DNA from: Pogona vitticeps
Taxonomy: Eukaryota; Chordata; Lepidosauria; Squamata; Agamidae
Length of the DNA stretch: 64,000 bases
Assembly (NCBI RefSeq): GCF_051106095.1
Contig: NC_135794.1
Span: forward strand, 22,260,747-22,324,746
Reading direction: 5' to 3'
Shown: piece by piece, positions 10,783 through 41,569 of the stretch
Layout: each line of letters opens with the position of its first letter
How positions within the stretch are numbered: position 1 is the stretch's first letter
Translations under genes and position numbers: made by a program
Notes under the pieces: model-generated
What the model was told of the DNA's origin: nothing
The model's input: only the letters and a program-made list of their open reading frames with translations
Database searches by the model: none

Positions 10783-11783
10783 TATTCTACATTCAAGGTC
10801 TTTGCAAGGGGAAAGGAAGCATCTTGAAGTCTAGCCTTAGGTAGGTAAGGATAGGAAACCAACCGGCCCTCTAGTTATTTGGTTTGGGAGGTCTTAGGTT
10901 CTTTAAAAACCTCTTAATGAGCTGGCTGCCCCCCATTTATGACAGAGAAGCAGCACTTAGTGGAATCGCAGGGCGGCGATTTCGCTCGTGGCAGGTCCTG
11001 TTCCCTCCCACCTTGGCATGAAGTTTTCATTATATCTGTGCCTGCCTCGGGCAGCATCCAGAGTTGAGTGTAGTTTACAAGAAGTTGCACAGCAATTAAG
11101 AACTGAGCCATCCGCCTTTCGGGATTGGCACCGACAAGCCTTTGATTGTTTAACAGCTGCCGTGGGGGTTTTCCTGGGGGGGGGGGAGAGGCTGTGGCAG
11201 TCTTGTATTTTCCCATGCATTTTCCCATGTATTTCCCATGTATTTTCCCTTTTCCCAGGGAAAAGAAGCTTCTTTCATAGATAAGCCTGTGGGGCCCGCA
11301 GCCAAAGGTGACAGCATTGATGGGGTCCGGCAGAATTACAAAACAAGCTGGGCTGATGACGGCCTCCCCTTCTTTTAAAAAAAAATAAATAAATCCCAGG
11401 TTCTGGGTGTGTGTGTGTGTTTTAAAAAAATATACTCTGTTCTCTTTCTTAATGGCTCACAGAACCAGAGAAAAGGGATCCGTTTTATTTCAGTGCTTTC
11501 CAATGCATCCACCCTGTGACATAATCTCTCTTTAACGCTATTATTGTGGGAAAGTTTTGTGTTGAGATGGAAAATGTGGGATGTGGTGAAAAAATCTTAG
11601 CAGCTGTTGAGAGTTCAAGGCCGGCCCTACCAACAGGCAGTTGAGTTTGATGGACATGAAACGGCAGCAATTTTTTTAACAATTTGATTCATGATCCATG
11701 CACTTTTAAGACATCAGCTGTGAAGCACAGTGATGGAATTTTTGGCCTCTTTTTTTTTTTTTGGTCTTATTGAAGAGCATCTA
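10783..11783. other. intergenic, nothing recognised
   Basis: Includes a small tandem tract of 'ttttcccatgtat' type at about 11207-11255 and a short GT run at 11408-11420. No gene seen. Confidence 0.4.
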
Positions 11784-12209
11784 AAGTGGTGCCTCGCTAG
11801 ACGATAATAATCCGTTCCACTGAAATCGCTGTTTAGCGAAATCATTGTCTAGCGGAAAGCATTTCCCCATTGGAATGCATTGAAACCTGTTTAATGCATT
11901 CCAATGGGGAAGAATCGTTGTGTCTAGTGAAGAGCGGCCATAGGAAAGCCACTTTGCGAACTGCTGATCAGCTGTTTAAATTGCTGTCTTGCGAAGCTTA
12001 GGTCCCGAAAACACCTATTTTGCCAGCGCAGAGGGAGCTGTCAAAATCGTCATCTAGCGAACATCGGTTTGCGAAGCAGGGACCAAACATTGTCCCGCAA
12101 AATTCCCCCATAGGAATCACTGTTTTGCGAATTGCTATAGCGATCGCAAAAAGTCAATGTCTAGTGAAAAAACTGTCATGCGGGGTAACTGTCTAGCGAG
12201 GCACCACTG
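11784..12209. mobile_element. pogo/Tigger-like MITE, copy 2
   Basis: It reads as the reverse complement of copy 1. Its right end GCGAGGCACCACTG is followed by TA, and its left end (AAGTGGTGCCTCGCTAGACG) is preceded by TA with one changed terminal base. Length 426 bp; no transposase. Confidence 0.85.
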
Positions 12210-12841
12210 TATTCCTGGCTTTTGCTATTGGGAGCATCCGTTTAAAGCGTCTGCTTAAAGTTGTAGCCACAAAATGGGAACATCCCGTCCACTGGAGTAA
12301 CTTGCCTGGCCCTGATTCGGCTTCAACGGGACTATAATGGGGGGGGAAATGGGGGTAGAGGGAGTGCCATGCCCACCAGAAAGGCCTGTAAAACTTTGGG
12401 GATTATGCCAGTTTTTGAGAGCACTCCCCCCTGCCAAAATCCCAAGAAAGAACAGATGAAAATGCCAGTTTCTCTCGCCAAGGGAGGTAAAGGAGGAGGA
12501 AGAAGCCAAACCAACATGTCCTGCAGACTCTGCTTTAGATTGCATCCTGTCTCACCGAGGCCGCTCACAAGATCTCAAAAGCACCACGGTGAAATTTGTA
12601 CTGGATAAACTCACATCAGAATGGCGCCGTGTGGAGAATATCTTAACATCACAACCTGAACAATACCCAGGGACATTAACAGGCTATTTACACGCCACTC
12701 GGGCACTGGACAAAAGTAATTTTTCCCTCCTAATCTAACATGGAAATAAAATTAGCGGCTTGTTACGTTACTCAGTGCCTTTCTTGTTATTTTTTCTTAA
12801 AGAAAGAATGCTTGCATTGATAAGAAAATGGCACAAAATTT
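12210..12841. other. intergenic, nothing recognised
   Basis: No exon or known repeat family is supported. Confidence 0.4.
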
Positions 12842-12901
12842 TTACTGGCCAAATCTGGGTTCAGGGAATTGACCTAACCTGAACCCAGATTTGGCCAGTA
12901 A
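12842..12901. repeat. perfect 24-bp inverted repeat (hairpin)
   Basis: The arm at 12842-12865 is perfectly complementary to 12878-12901 (core CTGGCCAAATCTGGGTTCAGG), with a 12-nt loop. No family is recognised. It could be a very small foldback MITE or a hairpin RNA precursor, and the sequence alone does not decide between them. Confidence 0.85.
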
Positions 12902-13032
12902 CAAAATGAGGGTGGAAGGACACACACCTCTGCTTAAACTACCTGTAATAATATCCTTTAAATGTTATCTTTGAAAGTAACTAGAAAAATGTTGCTATAC
13001 CAAACATGTATGATAGTATCACCATTTTTTTA

Positions 13033-13247
13033 GCTGGCTGGATAGATCAGTGTGTTAAATATCTGACGGTGGAGCCAGGATTGAGAATTTGATTCCCCAA
13101 AGTCTCTCTTGGTAGAGAAGAGCCAGCCTGGGTAGCCGTGGGCCAACTGCACAGTCCCAGGGTGTCCCCTAGAGGAAGAGAATGGTAATACACCTTTGAG
13201 TAGTCTCTACCTGGAAAACCTTGAAAAGGGGACCCAACATTTAGAAT
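13033..13247 (+). mobile_element. tRNA-derived SINE ('tttccaggtagag' family)
   Basis: Head 'gctggctggatagatcagtg', B-box-like region 'gagaatttgattcccc', body 'agccagcctgggtagccg', tail 'ctacctggaaaaccttg'. It abuts a family A foldback element and then the MITE at 13353, forming a composite block. Confidence 0.75.
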
Positions 13248-13352
13248 TCACTTGGACTAAAACTCACAGAAGCCTTCATCACTCACTGTGCTGGCGAGGA
13301 TTTCTGGGAGTTGTAGTCCAAGAACACTTGGGGAACCCCAGGTTGGAAAGTA
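13248..13352. mobile_element. foldback MITE (family A), partial
   Basis: 'cttggactaaaactcacag ... ggatttctgggagttgtagtcc ... acttggggaaccccaggttgg' matches the element at 2541. On the minus strand 13299-13320 reads GGACTACAACTCCCAGAAAT, a ZNF143-like motif. The outer left arm appears to be missing. Confidence 0.65.
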
Positions 13353-13757
13353 CAGTGGTGCCTCGTTTGACGATTACTTCGTTAGACGAGGAAATCGCTT
13401 GATGATTAGTTTTTTGCGATCGCTAGACGATGACTGAATGGGCTTTTTTCACTTAACATTGATCGGTTCCCTGCTTTGGGAACCGATTTTTCACTTAACA
13501 ACGATCAAAAACAGCTGATTGTCTGGTTTCAAAATGGCTCCCCGCTGTGCTTTAGGACAGATTCCTCGCATTACAGGCGCCAGAAAATGGCTGCCCTATG
13601 GAGGATCTTCGCTGGACGCTGAGGTATTTCACCCATTGGAACGCATTGAACCAGTTTTCAATGCATTTCAATGGGCTTTTTCATTTCGCTTGACGAGTAT
13701 TTTGCTTAACAGAGATTTGAACGGAATGAATTATCCTCGTCAAGCGAAGCACCACTG
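13353..13757. mobile_element. pogo/Tigger-like MITE, second subfamily
   Basis: Starts CAGTGGTGCCTCGTTTGACG and ends GTCAAGCGAAGCACCACTG, with TA on each side (13351-13352 and 13758-13759). Length 405 bp. The ends match copies 1 and 2 but the interior has diverged. No transposase. Confidence 0.83.
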
Positions 13758-14066
13758 TATTGGTTTATTAACTTCTAAAATCCAACTTAATTACCTCCTT
13801 ACTACAAAAAAAAGTGGGGGGGGAAGAGAGAAGAGGATTTACGGGCGTTACTTGAAGTGTGCAATGGCTGAGCTGTCCTGGTATGGTAGGAGGTGAATGC
13901 AGCCAGAAAGCTAGAATGAGAAAGAGTTCTGCGTCATCTGAAAAACTAGCAAGTTTTATGAGGTTTTATTGCCCACTTCTTCCACTGGGTGGGATGCATC
14001 GGAATGAGAACGCTGCAATCTGTTACAAAAAAAACCAGTGCCAGATTGCTGATATGAAATAAAACT
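13758..14066. other. intergenic, nothing recognised
   Basis: No gene or repeat family supported. Confidence 0.4.
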
Positions 14067-14185
14067 CTAGGTAGCTCAATGGTTTAGGCCTCTGGTTGCA
14101 AAGCCAGGGGCTGGGAGTTCGATTCCCCCACAGGGCCTCCTTAACAAAAGCAGGACTTGATGGCCCATGGGGTCCCTTCTAGTTT
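14067..14185 (+). mobile_element. tRNA-derived SINE ('gggagttcgattcccc' family)
   Basis: A-box-like 'taggtagctcaatggttta', anticodon-like hairpin 'cctctggttgcaaagccagg', B-box-like 'gggagttcgattcccc', tail 'gacttgatggccca ... gggtcccttctag'. Confidence 0.75.
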
Positions 14186-14205
14186 GGCCATTTCGCAAAT
14201 AAACC

Positions 14206-14931
14206 TTGGGGCCATTCAGATTCCACAAGGTTTTGCTGTGTTGTATAAAATTACAAACCAGCCTGGACGCTGAGAGACAAAAGGATGAGATGGCAGAGAG
14301 GTTAGGGATGGAAAACAGACCTTCAGGGAAGTGTCAAAGAGGATGGAAAGGAGGGGATGGTATAAACAAGCTGACCAGATGCCTTGAGATCCTGCGTCTC
14401 CCCCCTACTGCCCCCCAGGAGCTTATCTGCTTCCTTAATAGTGGAGAAAGTAGAAGGGGAAGAACCAGACCTGGATCAAATTTGTGTGAGCCAGTTTTAT
14501 CACTGGATCATCCTGCGGCCAGTCTTTGTGGCCCTCTGTGGCTTAGGACCACTTGCTTCACAGGGGTCTTGATCCAAACCCACCGCGTCGCAGCGCAAAC
14601 AACACCTCCAGGGTGGAAAAATGAGAAGATCGACTGTCGGTCTGCCAAGTTGCTTGATACAACACGCTGGGCTGGCACAGACAGAACAGAACCCATCCCC
14701 TTAGCCAGGCTCAAAGAGTTTGTGGATTCCCTCCGATCTCATTCCATTCACACACAAATCCTTTCCATTCTTGGCTCGCTGCTCCTACCTCTCTCCTCAA
14801 CTATGGCTACAATTCACAGCAGGGCGTTCAACCAGGGTCTCTGGGAACTTGTCAATCTGCAGCTGGTTTCAAATGCGATCAGTCTTAACCTGGAGCAGAC
14901 TCTGCGTGATTATTTCTTAAAATTTAAATGA
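14206..14931 (+). other. long open frame of unknown meaning (241 codons)
   Basis: This is the longest uninterrupted frame in the first 15 kb that no repeat explains. It opens just after a SINE. The predicted protein has no recognised domain, signal peptide or repeat, and no splice partner or promoter is evident. A chance ORF or an unrecognised element fragment is more likely than a gene. Listed so the frame is on record. Confidence 0.15.
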
Positions 14932-15314
14932 AGTCCCCATAATTTTTTTTAAAAAACAACAACAATTAAAAAACTTCTTGCTTTCATGGTGAGTCACTAG
15001 TAACACGACTGGTGAATCATCAGGACCACGTTTCCTGACTTTTCCAAGTGGCTACTGGCTGTTTTGGCTTATTTAAAATCGTATTTTTTTAATTCAGCAA
15101 CTTCATTACCAACTGGAGATGCTAATTTTGCGCTCCCAAGTCCAAATTTCACAAGCATCTCTTGCCACGAAAGGTTTGGGACTTCTATGGGTGTTTGCCA
15201 GAGTTGCCACCCACTTCCACGGGGGTCTCTTGTGAGTTATGTTCTTGAATTGGAAGAACCCACCTCATGTTCCTATGAAGCTGACGGGGGGAAGGGGAAT
15301 TAATTTGTTTGAAA
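14932..15314. other. intergenic, nothing recognised
   Basis: AT-rich, with a T/A homopolymer tract at about 14943-14970. No gene seen. Confidence 0.4.
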
Positions 15315-15625
15315 TGCAGTGCTGGAAGAGAGCTTTCGGGATCCCCTGGACTGCCAGAAAAACAAGTGGGTCCTCCTTAGTACAAGGCAAGGCTGAATTA
15401 TCTCTGGAGGCAAAAAGGCTGAAACTGAAGTTATACTACTTTGGGCACATCCTGAGAAGGCAGGATTCTCTAAAGAAGACAATAATGCTAGGAAAAGTTG
15501 AAGGCAACAGGAAAAGAGGGAGACCCAATACAAGACTCCCCACAGGCTTGAGTCTGCAGGAACTAAGGAGGACAATTGGAGATACGACATTTTGGAGATT
15601 GCTCATTCACGCTATAATTCGGAGA
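15315..15625 (+). mobile_element. RTE-type LINE 3' end
   Basis: Encodes the same C-terminal tail as the 305-630 element, e.g. LKLYYFGHILRRQDSLKKTI and LGKVEGNRKRGRPNTR. A short segment (the WMDSLKEA part) is absent compared with that copy. It lies at the far edge of the proposed MFGE8 3' UTR. Confidence 0.78.
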
Positions 15626-16054
15626 TGGCATATACGAAGAACAGGATCTCATGTTTCCCATCCCGGTCTTGTTTCTTTCTCCTCCTTGGGTTGCCTGAGC
15701 TTCCACACAATAAAAGAGACACCACAAACCCAAGCGTTTTCCAAAATTGTTTTAATACTGCAACTCTTGGCTTAGCTCTGCTTCTTGCCGGGAAGCCACA
15801 GAAACCACCATCAGGCGATCTTATGGCTTTTTGTTCCTTTGCCCAGGGTTGATTTCTCCCAGATCCGAGACAGGAGCGCCACCCCATCCTCCCCAACTAA
15901 AGCCCCTCGTGTAAGGTTCGTCTTATGGAGAACCCTATGTGTGCGCGCGCATGGGTCTGCCCTGCACTCTCCACACACACACAGACTCCTCCCAGAGAGA
16001 CATTCCACAGTGGCCAGAATCCTGCAGGGATTCTACTCCCGCGTAAGTAGATGG

Positions 16055-16172
16055 GTGTAAATTGTGGCAGCCAATTGCAGCTTATTAACTAGGTGCCGGC
16101 TGCATGCATGGTCATGTGACTGACATGCATGCACACAACCAGTACCTAGTCAATTAGCTGCCATCTGATGCT
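16055..16172. repeat. imperfect inverted repeat
   Basis: Left arm 'gtggcagccaattgcag...actaggtgccggctg' is answered by right arm 'cagtacctagtcaattagctgcca', around a centre with 'catgcatggtcatgtgac' and 'tgacatgcatgc'. The left arm carries about 10 extra bases. It is probably an old foldback MITE inside the proposed MFGE8 3' UTR. Confidence 0.65.
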
Positions 16173-16180
16173 ACAAGGGA

Positions 16181-16243
16181 CTCTGAAATCGATGAATACA
16201 TTTCATGATCAAGGAATGCATTTCATCGATTCCGGAGTAAAAT
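16181..16243. repeat. imperfect palindrome
   Basis: 'gactctgaaatcgatgaat' and 'tgcatttcatcgattccgga' are near inverted copies around a central TGATCA. It stands directly next to the previous palindrome, so both may belong to one element. Confidence 0.65.
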
Positions 16244-17791
16244 CTCGACCGGCCTTTTTGTTTTAAAAGCTGTCCTTCCTTCCTCTCCACAACTGGTCAT
16301 CGTGAAGTCCAGCTTCTCCACAGTGGCTCTGCCAGCCATGGCGCCAACCAGCCAGTATAGAGATCTTAAAGGGATCTGGGAGATCAAGGGAGCAAAATGG
16401 TATTGCTGCTATTGCTTTTCCAAACAAAATGGCTTTTTTTTTTTCACTTATAAAAAAGATCGCAGGGGGGAAACTCCTGAGCCGCAACAAGGGCTGAGCC
16501 GATTTTCCAAAACTGGGGGCTCACCCTCTTCAGCATCCCGGCGCCGACATCAGGCACCCAGAGAAATCTTTACAAAAATGAAGCCCCAGGGGATTTTAGC
16601 TGTGCTGAGATAAGGTGGCCTCGGAAGCCCAGCTTTCATTAGTCAGAGCAAAAGCAAGTTTCTAGCCCCTCTGGTTGTGAAAATAAGAACTGAATTGGTG
16701 TGGGCAGGGGTGGGTGAACCAGCAGGAGCCCTCAGGGGGGTTAGCGATAACATATCCAGGGGAGAGGAGGAGCGAAGATTCAGGAAAACCTCCCGTCCTT
16801 CCGCCTCCCATAGGAACAGAATAAATTATGCAAAACCTGGATGCATCCACTCGGTTTGCAAACCCATACAGATGGAAAATGCAGCTTTCCTTCATGCAAA
16901 ATGTGGATCTGGCTTTAAAAAGAGAGAGAGAGAGAGATAATGCTACGTAATAGCCTATAAAACAGGTATCCATTTTCAATCACAGCTTCCTCCAGAAAAT
17001 CCCGGGAGGGAACTGAGCATTTCCCAAGAGAGCCAAACCCTCCATCCTACCCCTTCCCCAAAGTAAATCTTCCACGACCCCAGGGAAATGGGACTGGCGG
17101 TTAAACCAGATTCCTTGTTCAGTGCTAGAGTTGTCGAATTTCTGAAAATTTCCATTTTTTCCTTGGGGGGGGAAGGGGGGAAATGCTTTTTCAACAAAAA
17201 AATTCCATTTTTTTCAGAAAAATAATATTTTCCTCCAGAGATTTTCATTTTTTTTTTCTGGAGGGGGAAATGAATGTTTAAAAAAGAAATTTTACATCTC
17301 TATCAATCAGTGCCCGGCTGTGCTCTGCGGGAAACCGTCGCCTGAAGAAAGGAGCAAAGCCGACCAAAGCTAGAACTCCATCACACCAAGTGGCTGCTAA
17401 AGTGCAGTGTTAGGGATCCATGGGGAAATTCCCCCTGGGGGGGCATGGTGTGTGTGTGTGTGTGGCTGTCGCCAAGAGATCTCGGCCATCGTGAAGCGAA
17501 GGGGAGAGATAAGGAGGGAAAGGAAGATAATGTGAGGAACAGGCTGGCTCCATCTACAGAAGCTGGGGATTCATAAGGGAAAACCCCTCCCGCCCCTTAA
17601 GACACTCCATGTCCAATGCTCACAAGGCGTGGAATTCATACGTATGGCCCAGGGGGTAAAGTAAACGGAGCAAGGGGGTGGAACAGCAGGCGCCGTGACC
17701 AAAAAAAGGGATCCCCCCCAAAAAAAACACCCCCAAACCCAAGACAGTCAGAGCAGGTAGAGGAGCCGGGCCGGTTCTCCGCCACACGAGA

Positions 17792-38092
<20,301 letters not shown>

Positions 38093-38450
38093 GCCGGGGG
38101 TGGGATGGGATGGGGGGGGCGCGTCCCGTCCTGTCCGGCTGGCTCGCCTCCCTTCCCGGGCGCGCTCCGGTGTTTTTGCTTCCCTGCAAACGATCCGCGA
38201 AGCCAGCGGATGACTCAGGCAAGCCGCACCCCTCCGGAGCCTGCCAATCACACCCCGCGCGGGCCAATGGCGAGCGGCACCGCCGGGAAGAAGGCGGGAG
38301 GAAGAGGAGGAGAGGAGGAGGAGGAGGATTTGGAGAGGGCTCAGGGGAGCCGCAGTTCTAGCCGCCCGCGCGGACCACAAAAGCGCTTTGCCTCTTTGGA
38401 AAGGGAGACGGGCCGGCTAGGGCTGCGGGGCGCCCAGTTGCCGACTCCTT
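38093..38450 (-). promoter_or_regulatory. MFGE8: MFGE8 CpG-rich promoter and 5' UTR
   Basis: GC-rich, CpG-dense sequence with two CCAAT boxes on the plus strand (38244-38248 and 38264-38268; ATTGG on the gene strand) and a perfect AP-1/TRE site TGACTCA at 38211-38217. No TATA box is seen at a fitting distance, so dispersed initiation is likely. The transcription start cannot be placed; the 5' UTR probably begins between the AP-1 site and 38093. Confidence 0.65.
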
Positions 38451-38904
38451 TTTGCTCCCCCTCTGCTAGAGGTTGGAGATGATGATGGCTATTATGACTT
38501 TGGATGCACTGGTCCTGAACCAATGTTGTGTTGCCTCCAAACCAGTCTCTCCGGTTCCCTAAACAGGAAATGCTTCTCCTCCCTTTTCCCATTTATTGCA
38601 CGATCAGCTGTAACAATCTATGCCCATTTCATTTGCGCATCCAAAGTATTCTAATTTTCCGATGCCATCTGTGTGTTAAGATTATCTCTCCCTCTTGGTT
38701 CATCTGCTTTGCCACTGCTCTGTCGGTCACGCTGGATTCATTCTTAGCTGTAAGGTCCTGTAATGAATCCTGGAGAAATTTATCGCCTAAAAATGAAGCC
38801 GCTGAAACTGTGGGATGACCAGAGCTAGCTTCTAAAGTGGAACGCCAATCATTTCTGACCGCTAGAACAGATTTCTATTTCTATTTTTTCCATTTAAAAA
38901 ACTA
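38451..38904. other. intergenic, nothing recognised
   Basis: Single-copy-looking sequence upstream of MFGE8; no gene seen. Confidence 0.4.
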
Positions 38905-39022
38905 ATTCAATTTGAAAAAAATAGGTTTTTTTTAATCTAAAAATATTTTTTTCAATCTGAAAAATAATAGTTTTTTTTCAGTCTGAAAAAAGAATAGGGT
39001 TTTTTTCAATCTGAAAAAAAAT
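38905..39022. repeat. short tandem repeat, about 30-bp unit
   Basis: Four to five imperfect copies of a unit like 'ttttttcaatctgaaaaaaatag'. Each unit is itself palindromic in part (ttttTCA/TGAaaaa). Confidence 0.75.
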
Positions 39023-39029
39023 TATCTAC

Positions 39030-39100
39030 AGTATCTATTTATTTATTTTATTTGTACCCCTCCTATCTGGTCAATGCAACCACTCTAGGTGGCTATATGG
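39030..39100 (-). mobile_element. LINE 3' end module with (ATTT)n tail, antisense
   Basis: 'tctatttatttattttatttgtacccctcctatctgg...accactctaggtggc', same module as 18169 and 47735. Confidence 0.6.
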
Positions 39101-39107
39101 TGTAAGA

Positions 39108-39247
39108 TATGCTGGATGGCTTAGTGGTTTAGGTTTCTGGCTGTGGAACCAGAGGTTGGGAGTTCGATTCCCCCACTGTGGCTCCTTGACAGGGGCTGGA
39201 CTTGATGATCCCACGGGGTCCCTTCCAGCTCTGCAGTTCTAAGATTA
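39108..39247 (+). mobile_element. tRNA-derived SINE ('gggagttcgattcccc' family), full length
   Basis: Best-kept copy: A-box-like 'tggcttagtggtttagg', anticodon-arm-like 'ctggctgtggaaccag', B-box 'gggagttcgattcccc', then 'ttgacaggggctggacttgatgatcc' and the tail 'gggtcccttccagctctgcagttctaaga'. At least ten other copies or pieces occur in this window in both directions. Confidence 0.88.
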
Positions 39248-40154
39248 TGTCTCTTGCAGCTGATCAGGTTGATATTGTGATTCTAGTTGTCAATTGAACT
39301 TAAAACTTTGTGGCTATGGGAGCAAAGGGCTTCTGCAACTGAAAATGCTGGTGTGGCAACCAAGTGGGTCACAGGTATGGAAATTCCCTTGAGAAAGAGA
39401 TTGAAACGAAAGTCACTGAGCCATAAAGGAGCAAAGGCCGGGTGCAGGCGAAGGGTTGTGAGCAAATTAAAAAAGAAACACGGGTGGCTAAGGACTTTTC
39501 CAGACGTTGCCAAGGGCCCCTAACTTCGGTTCTAAAGGACTCGCCTGTGATCCGTTTATACCTATAGTTATGACAGGGCTCACCCAAAGCTTCCACCACT
39601 TGGAAAAACAAAAAGAAATCAAGGTTGTGTTGTTGTTTTTTTGCCCAGGACTTCAGCGTTTCTGCAGCCTGCAAAAAGGAGGGGAGGGACGGTTCTTCCG
39701 CCCCAAGGCCAAATTCCAATCTGAGAAAAGAGATGCAACCTTCTTGATCTGGTGACAGTGGCAAAACGGAGAAGAACCCAGCTTTAGTCTTGCTTTTCTT
39801 GAGTCTACTCAGAAGCAAGTGGGAAAAGCTCCTTTTACAAGCCATTAAAATTGTTTAACTCTATAGCTTTTTGAAACAGGATCCACGCACACAAAAGCTT
39901 GGCATGTCTACTTGGAAGTAAGCCTCTGAGCTTCAAGTTTATTAAGCAAGCAAGTCGTGACTCAACGCCGTGAATGAATCACTCAGCCAAAGGTTTTGCA
40001 AGGAGCTAAGTGTGGATGCAAGCGGAGCAAATGTTTACAGGAAAAGCTTCAGATGCTGGTGGAATGGAATCACGCCACTAGCGGCCACGAGCACACACCT
40101 GCGTTACAACTACAGGAACAATGCTTGTACAAAGGATGATATCAAGTACATTAT
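39248..40154. other. intergenic, nothing recognised
   Basis: No gene. A minus-strand frame of 158 codons at 39369-39845 has no domain. Confidence 0.4.
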
Positions 40155-40350
40155 AATCATAATCCTAGAGCTGCAGAGCTAGAAGGGATTCTCTAGATCA
40201 TCAAGTCCAGCCATTGCCCAAGGAGGCCCAGTGAGGAATCAAAATCCCAACCCGGACACCTCGATCTCTGAGCTATCCAGCAGTGCTTTAATCTTAGGAC
40301 TACACAACTGGAAGGGACCCTATGGATCATCCAGTCCCGCCAATTGGACT
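40155..40350 (-). mobile_element. two adjacent antisense SINE pieces
   Basis: 40155-40285 ('taatcctagagctgcagagctagaaggga ... tctctgagctatccagcag') is nearly whole. 40290-40350 ('cttaggactacacaactggaagggaccc...catccagtcc') is the tail of a second copy. Same family as 39108. Confidence 0.72.
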
Positions 40351-41436
40351 GGATATTACTGATCAAACTTCATGCAGCAGTTAATACTCCTAGTATTAAT
40401 GGCGTGTTCTAGTTCCTGCTATTAGTAGCTGCAGAACCTAACAGAGAGAGTGGGGGGAAAAAAAAGGAAAAGTGGTATTTGTTAAATTCTTAGCCCCTGT
40501 TACGAATGTTCAGGAGATGATGGTTCACACCAACTTCCTCCTTCTTCCTAATTAACAGTCATCATTCATGGTAAACTATCCCTTTTCTTTAGCCCGCCAA
40601 GTTTGATAGCACCTTGCAGTCATACCTAAACACTGATGGGGATGTGTATAAAAACATGGCACGGAGCTACCGTCCATGGGATTGGCTGGCGTTTTTGCCT
40701 GTACGGTAATTATAACTGCAGCATGCAGTCTGCGAACATAGTGATTAGATGAACCGGAGAGCCTGCAGTAGCTTTTTCTGTTGCTGGTTGACGTCACCGT
40801 TGGGGAAATCTGCCTTTCCTTCTCCTGCTTGGGTGGAGCTTGATCCTATCTCGTAGAAGGGCATCTATCTACCTGGACAGGTAGCTCCAGCCCTGAAAGT
40901 AATCACACGAAGAAAGGGCTTACCAGATCATCGGTTTCATTTCCTCCGCTTCCCAGTTTGCCCCAGATTTGATTGTAGGTGAGGCTATCAGGCCACTCAC
41001 CATCAGCCAGCTTCTGGCAGCATGTGGGAAGGACACTCCAGTGAATGGCTTATGTTTACCCTGATAGAGATAAATAAAGAGGACCCTGCCTTTCTTAATA
41101 TCCCTTCCTGTCTTGGACTCCATGACATCAACTCCTGTTCCAACACTTCTAGACATCTGATCGGCAAACCCGTTTTTCGCAGAATGGAAGTTACGGAGAA
41201 GCCCAGTCGCTAAGTTGGTAATTAAATAAGAATATACACTTGTGTTTCACAGTCTTTTCTGATCCTTTTAATTTGTGAAATAAACTGGCTCTAGAGGGGG
41301 TCTCTTTACTGGAATGCACTCCCGTGGAATGGTTAGCCAGGGTTGCGTTATGGGGAATTTTGATTTACCATGAACGCTGCCTGTTCTCTTCCATGTGGAT
41401 CTTCTTGTTAGAGTGCAGATGATTCATTCAGTGCAA
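40351..41436. other. intergenic, nothing recognised
   Basis: No gene or clear repeat. Confidence 0.4.
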
Positions 41437-41569
41437 TGTTTAAGAGAACTGCTGGAAAGCACAGTGATTTAGGCACCTGGCTGCAGATCCAGAGGATAAG
41501 GGGTTCGATTCCCCCATGGTGCCTGTACTTAATGATCCATAAGGTCCCTTCCAGCAATTCTAAAATTAT
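41437..41569 (+). mobile_element. tRNA-derived SINE ('gggagttcgattcccc' family)
   Basis: 'gctggaaagcacagtgatttaggcacctggctgcagatccagagg...ggggttcgattcccccatgg...aatgatccataaggtcccttccagcaattctaa'. The middle is shortened. Confidence 0.75.

Larger units (their letters stand above)
15735..17791 (-). other. MFGE8: proposed MFGE8 3' untranslated region and poly(A) site
   Basis: Below the stop codon no AATAAA occurs on the minus strand for about 2 kb. The first good candidate is ATTAAA at 15756-15751, followed by a GU-rich stretch (minus strand TTGGGTTTGTGGTGTC) as expected downstream of a cleavage site, so cleavage near 15735 is plausible. This would give a UTR of about 2.06 kb. The interval is mostly free of known SINEs and LINEs but contains two imperfect palindromes at 16055-16172 and 16181-16243. 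The end is inferred; a shorter UTR using a non-canonical signal is possible. Confidence 0.35.

Noticed and set aside
1-15700. HAPLN3 or ACAN exons downstream of MFGE8
   Set aside because: No link-domain or immunoglobulin-type exon was found; the expected neighbour must lie beyond the window's left end.
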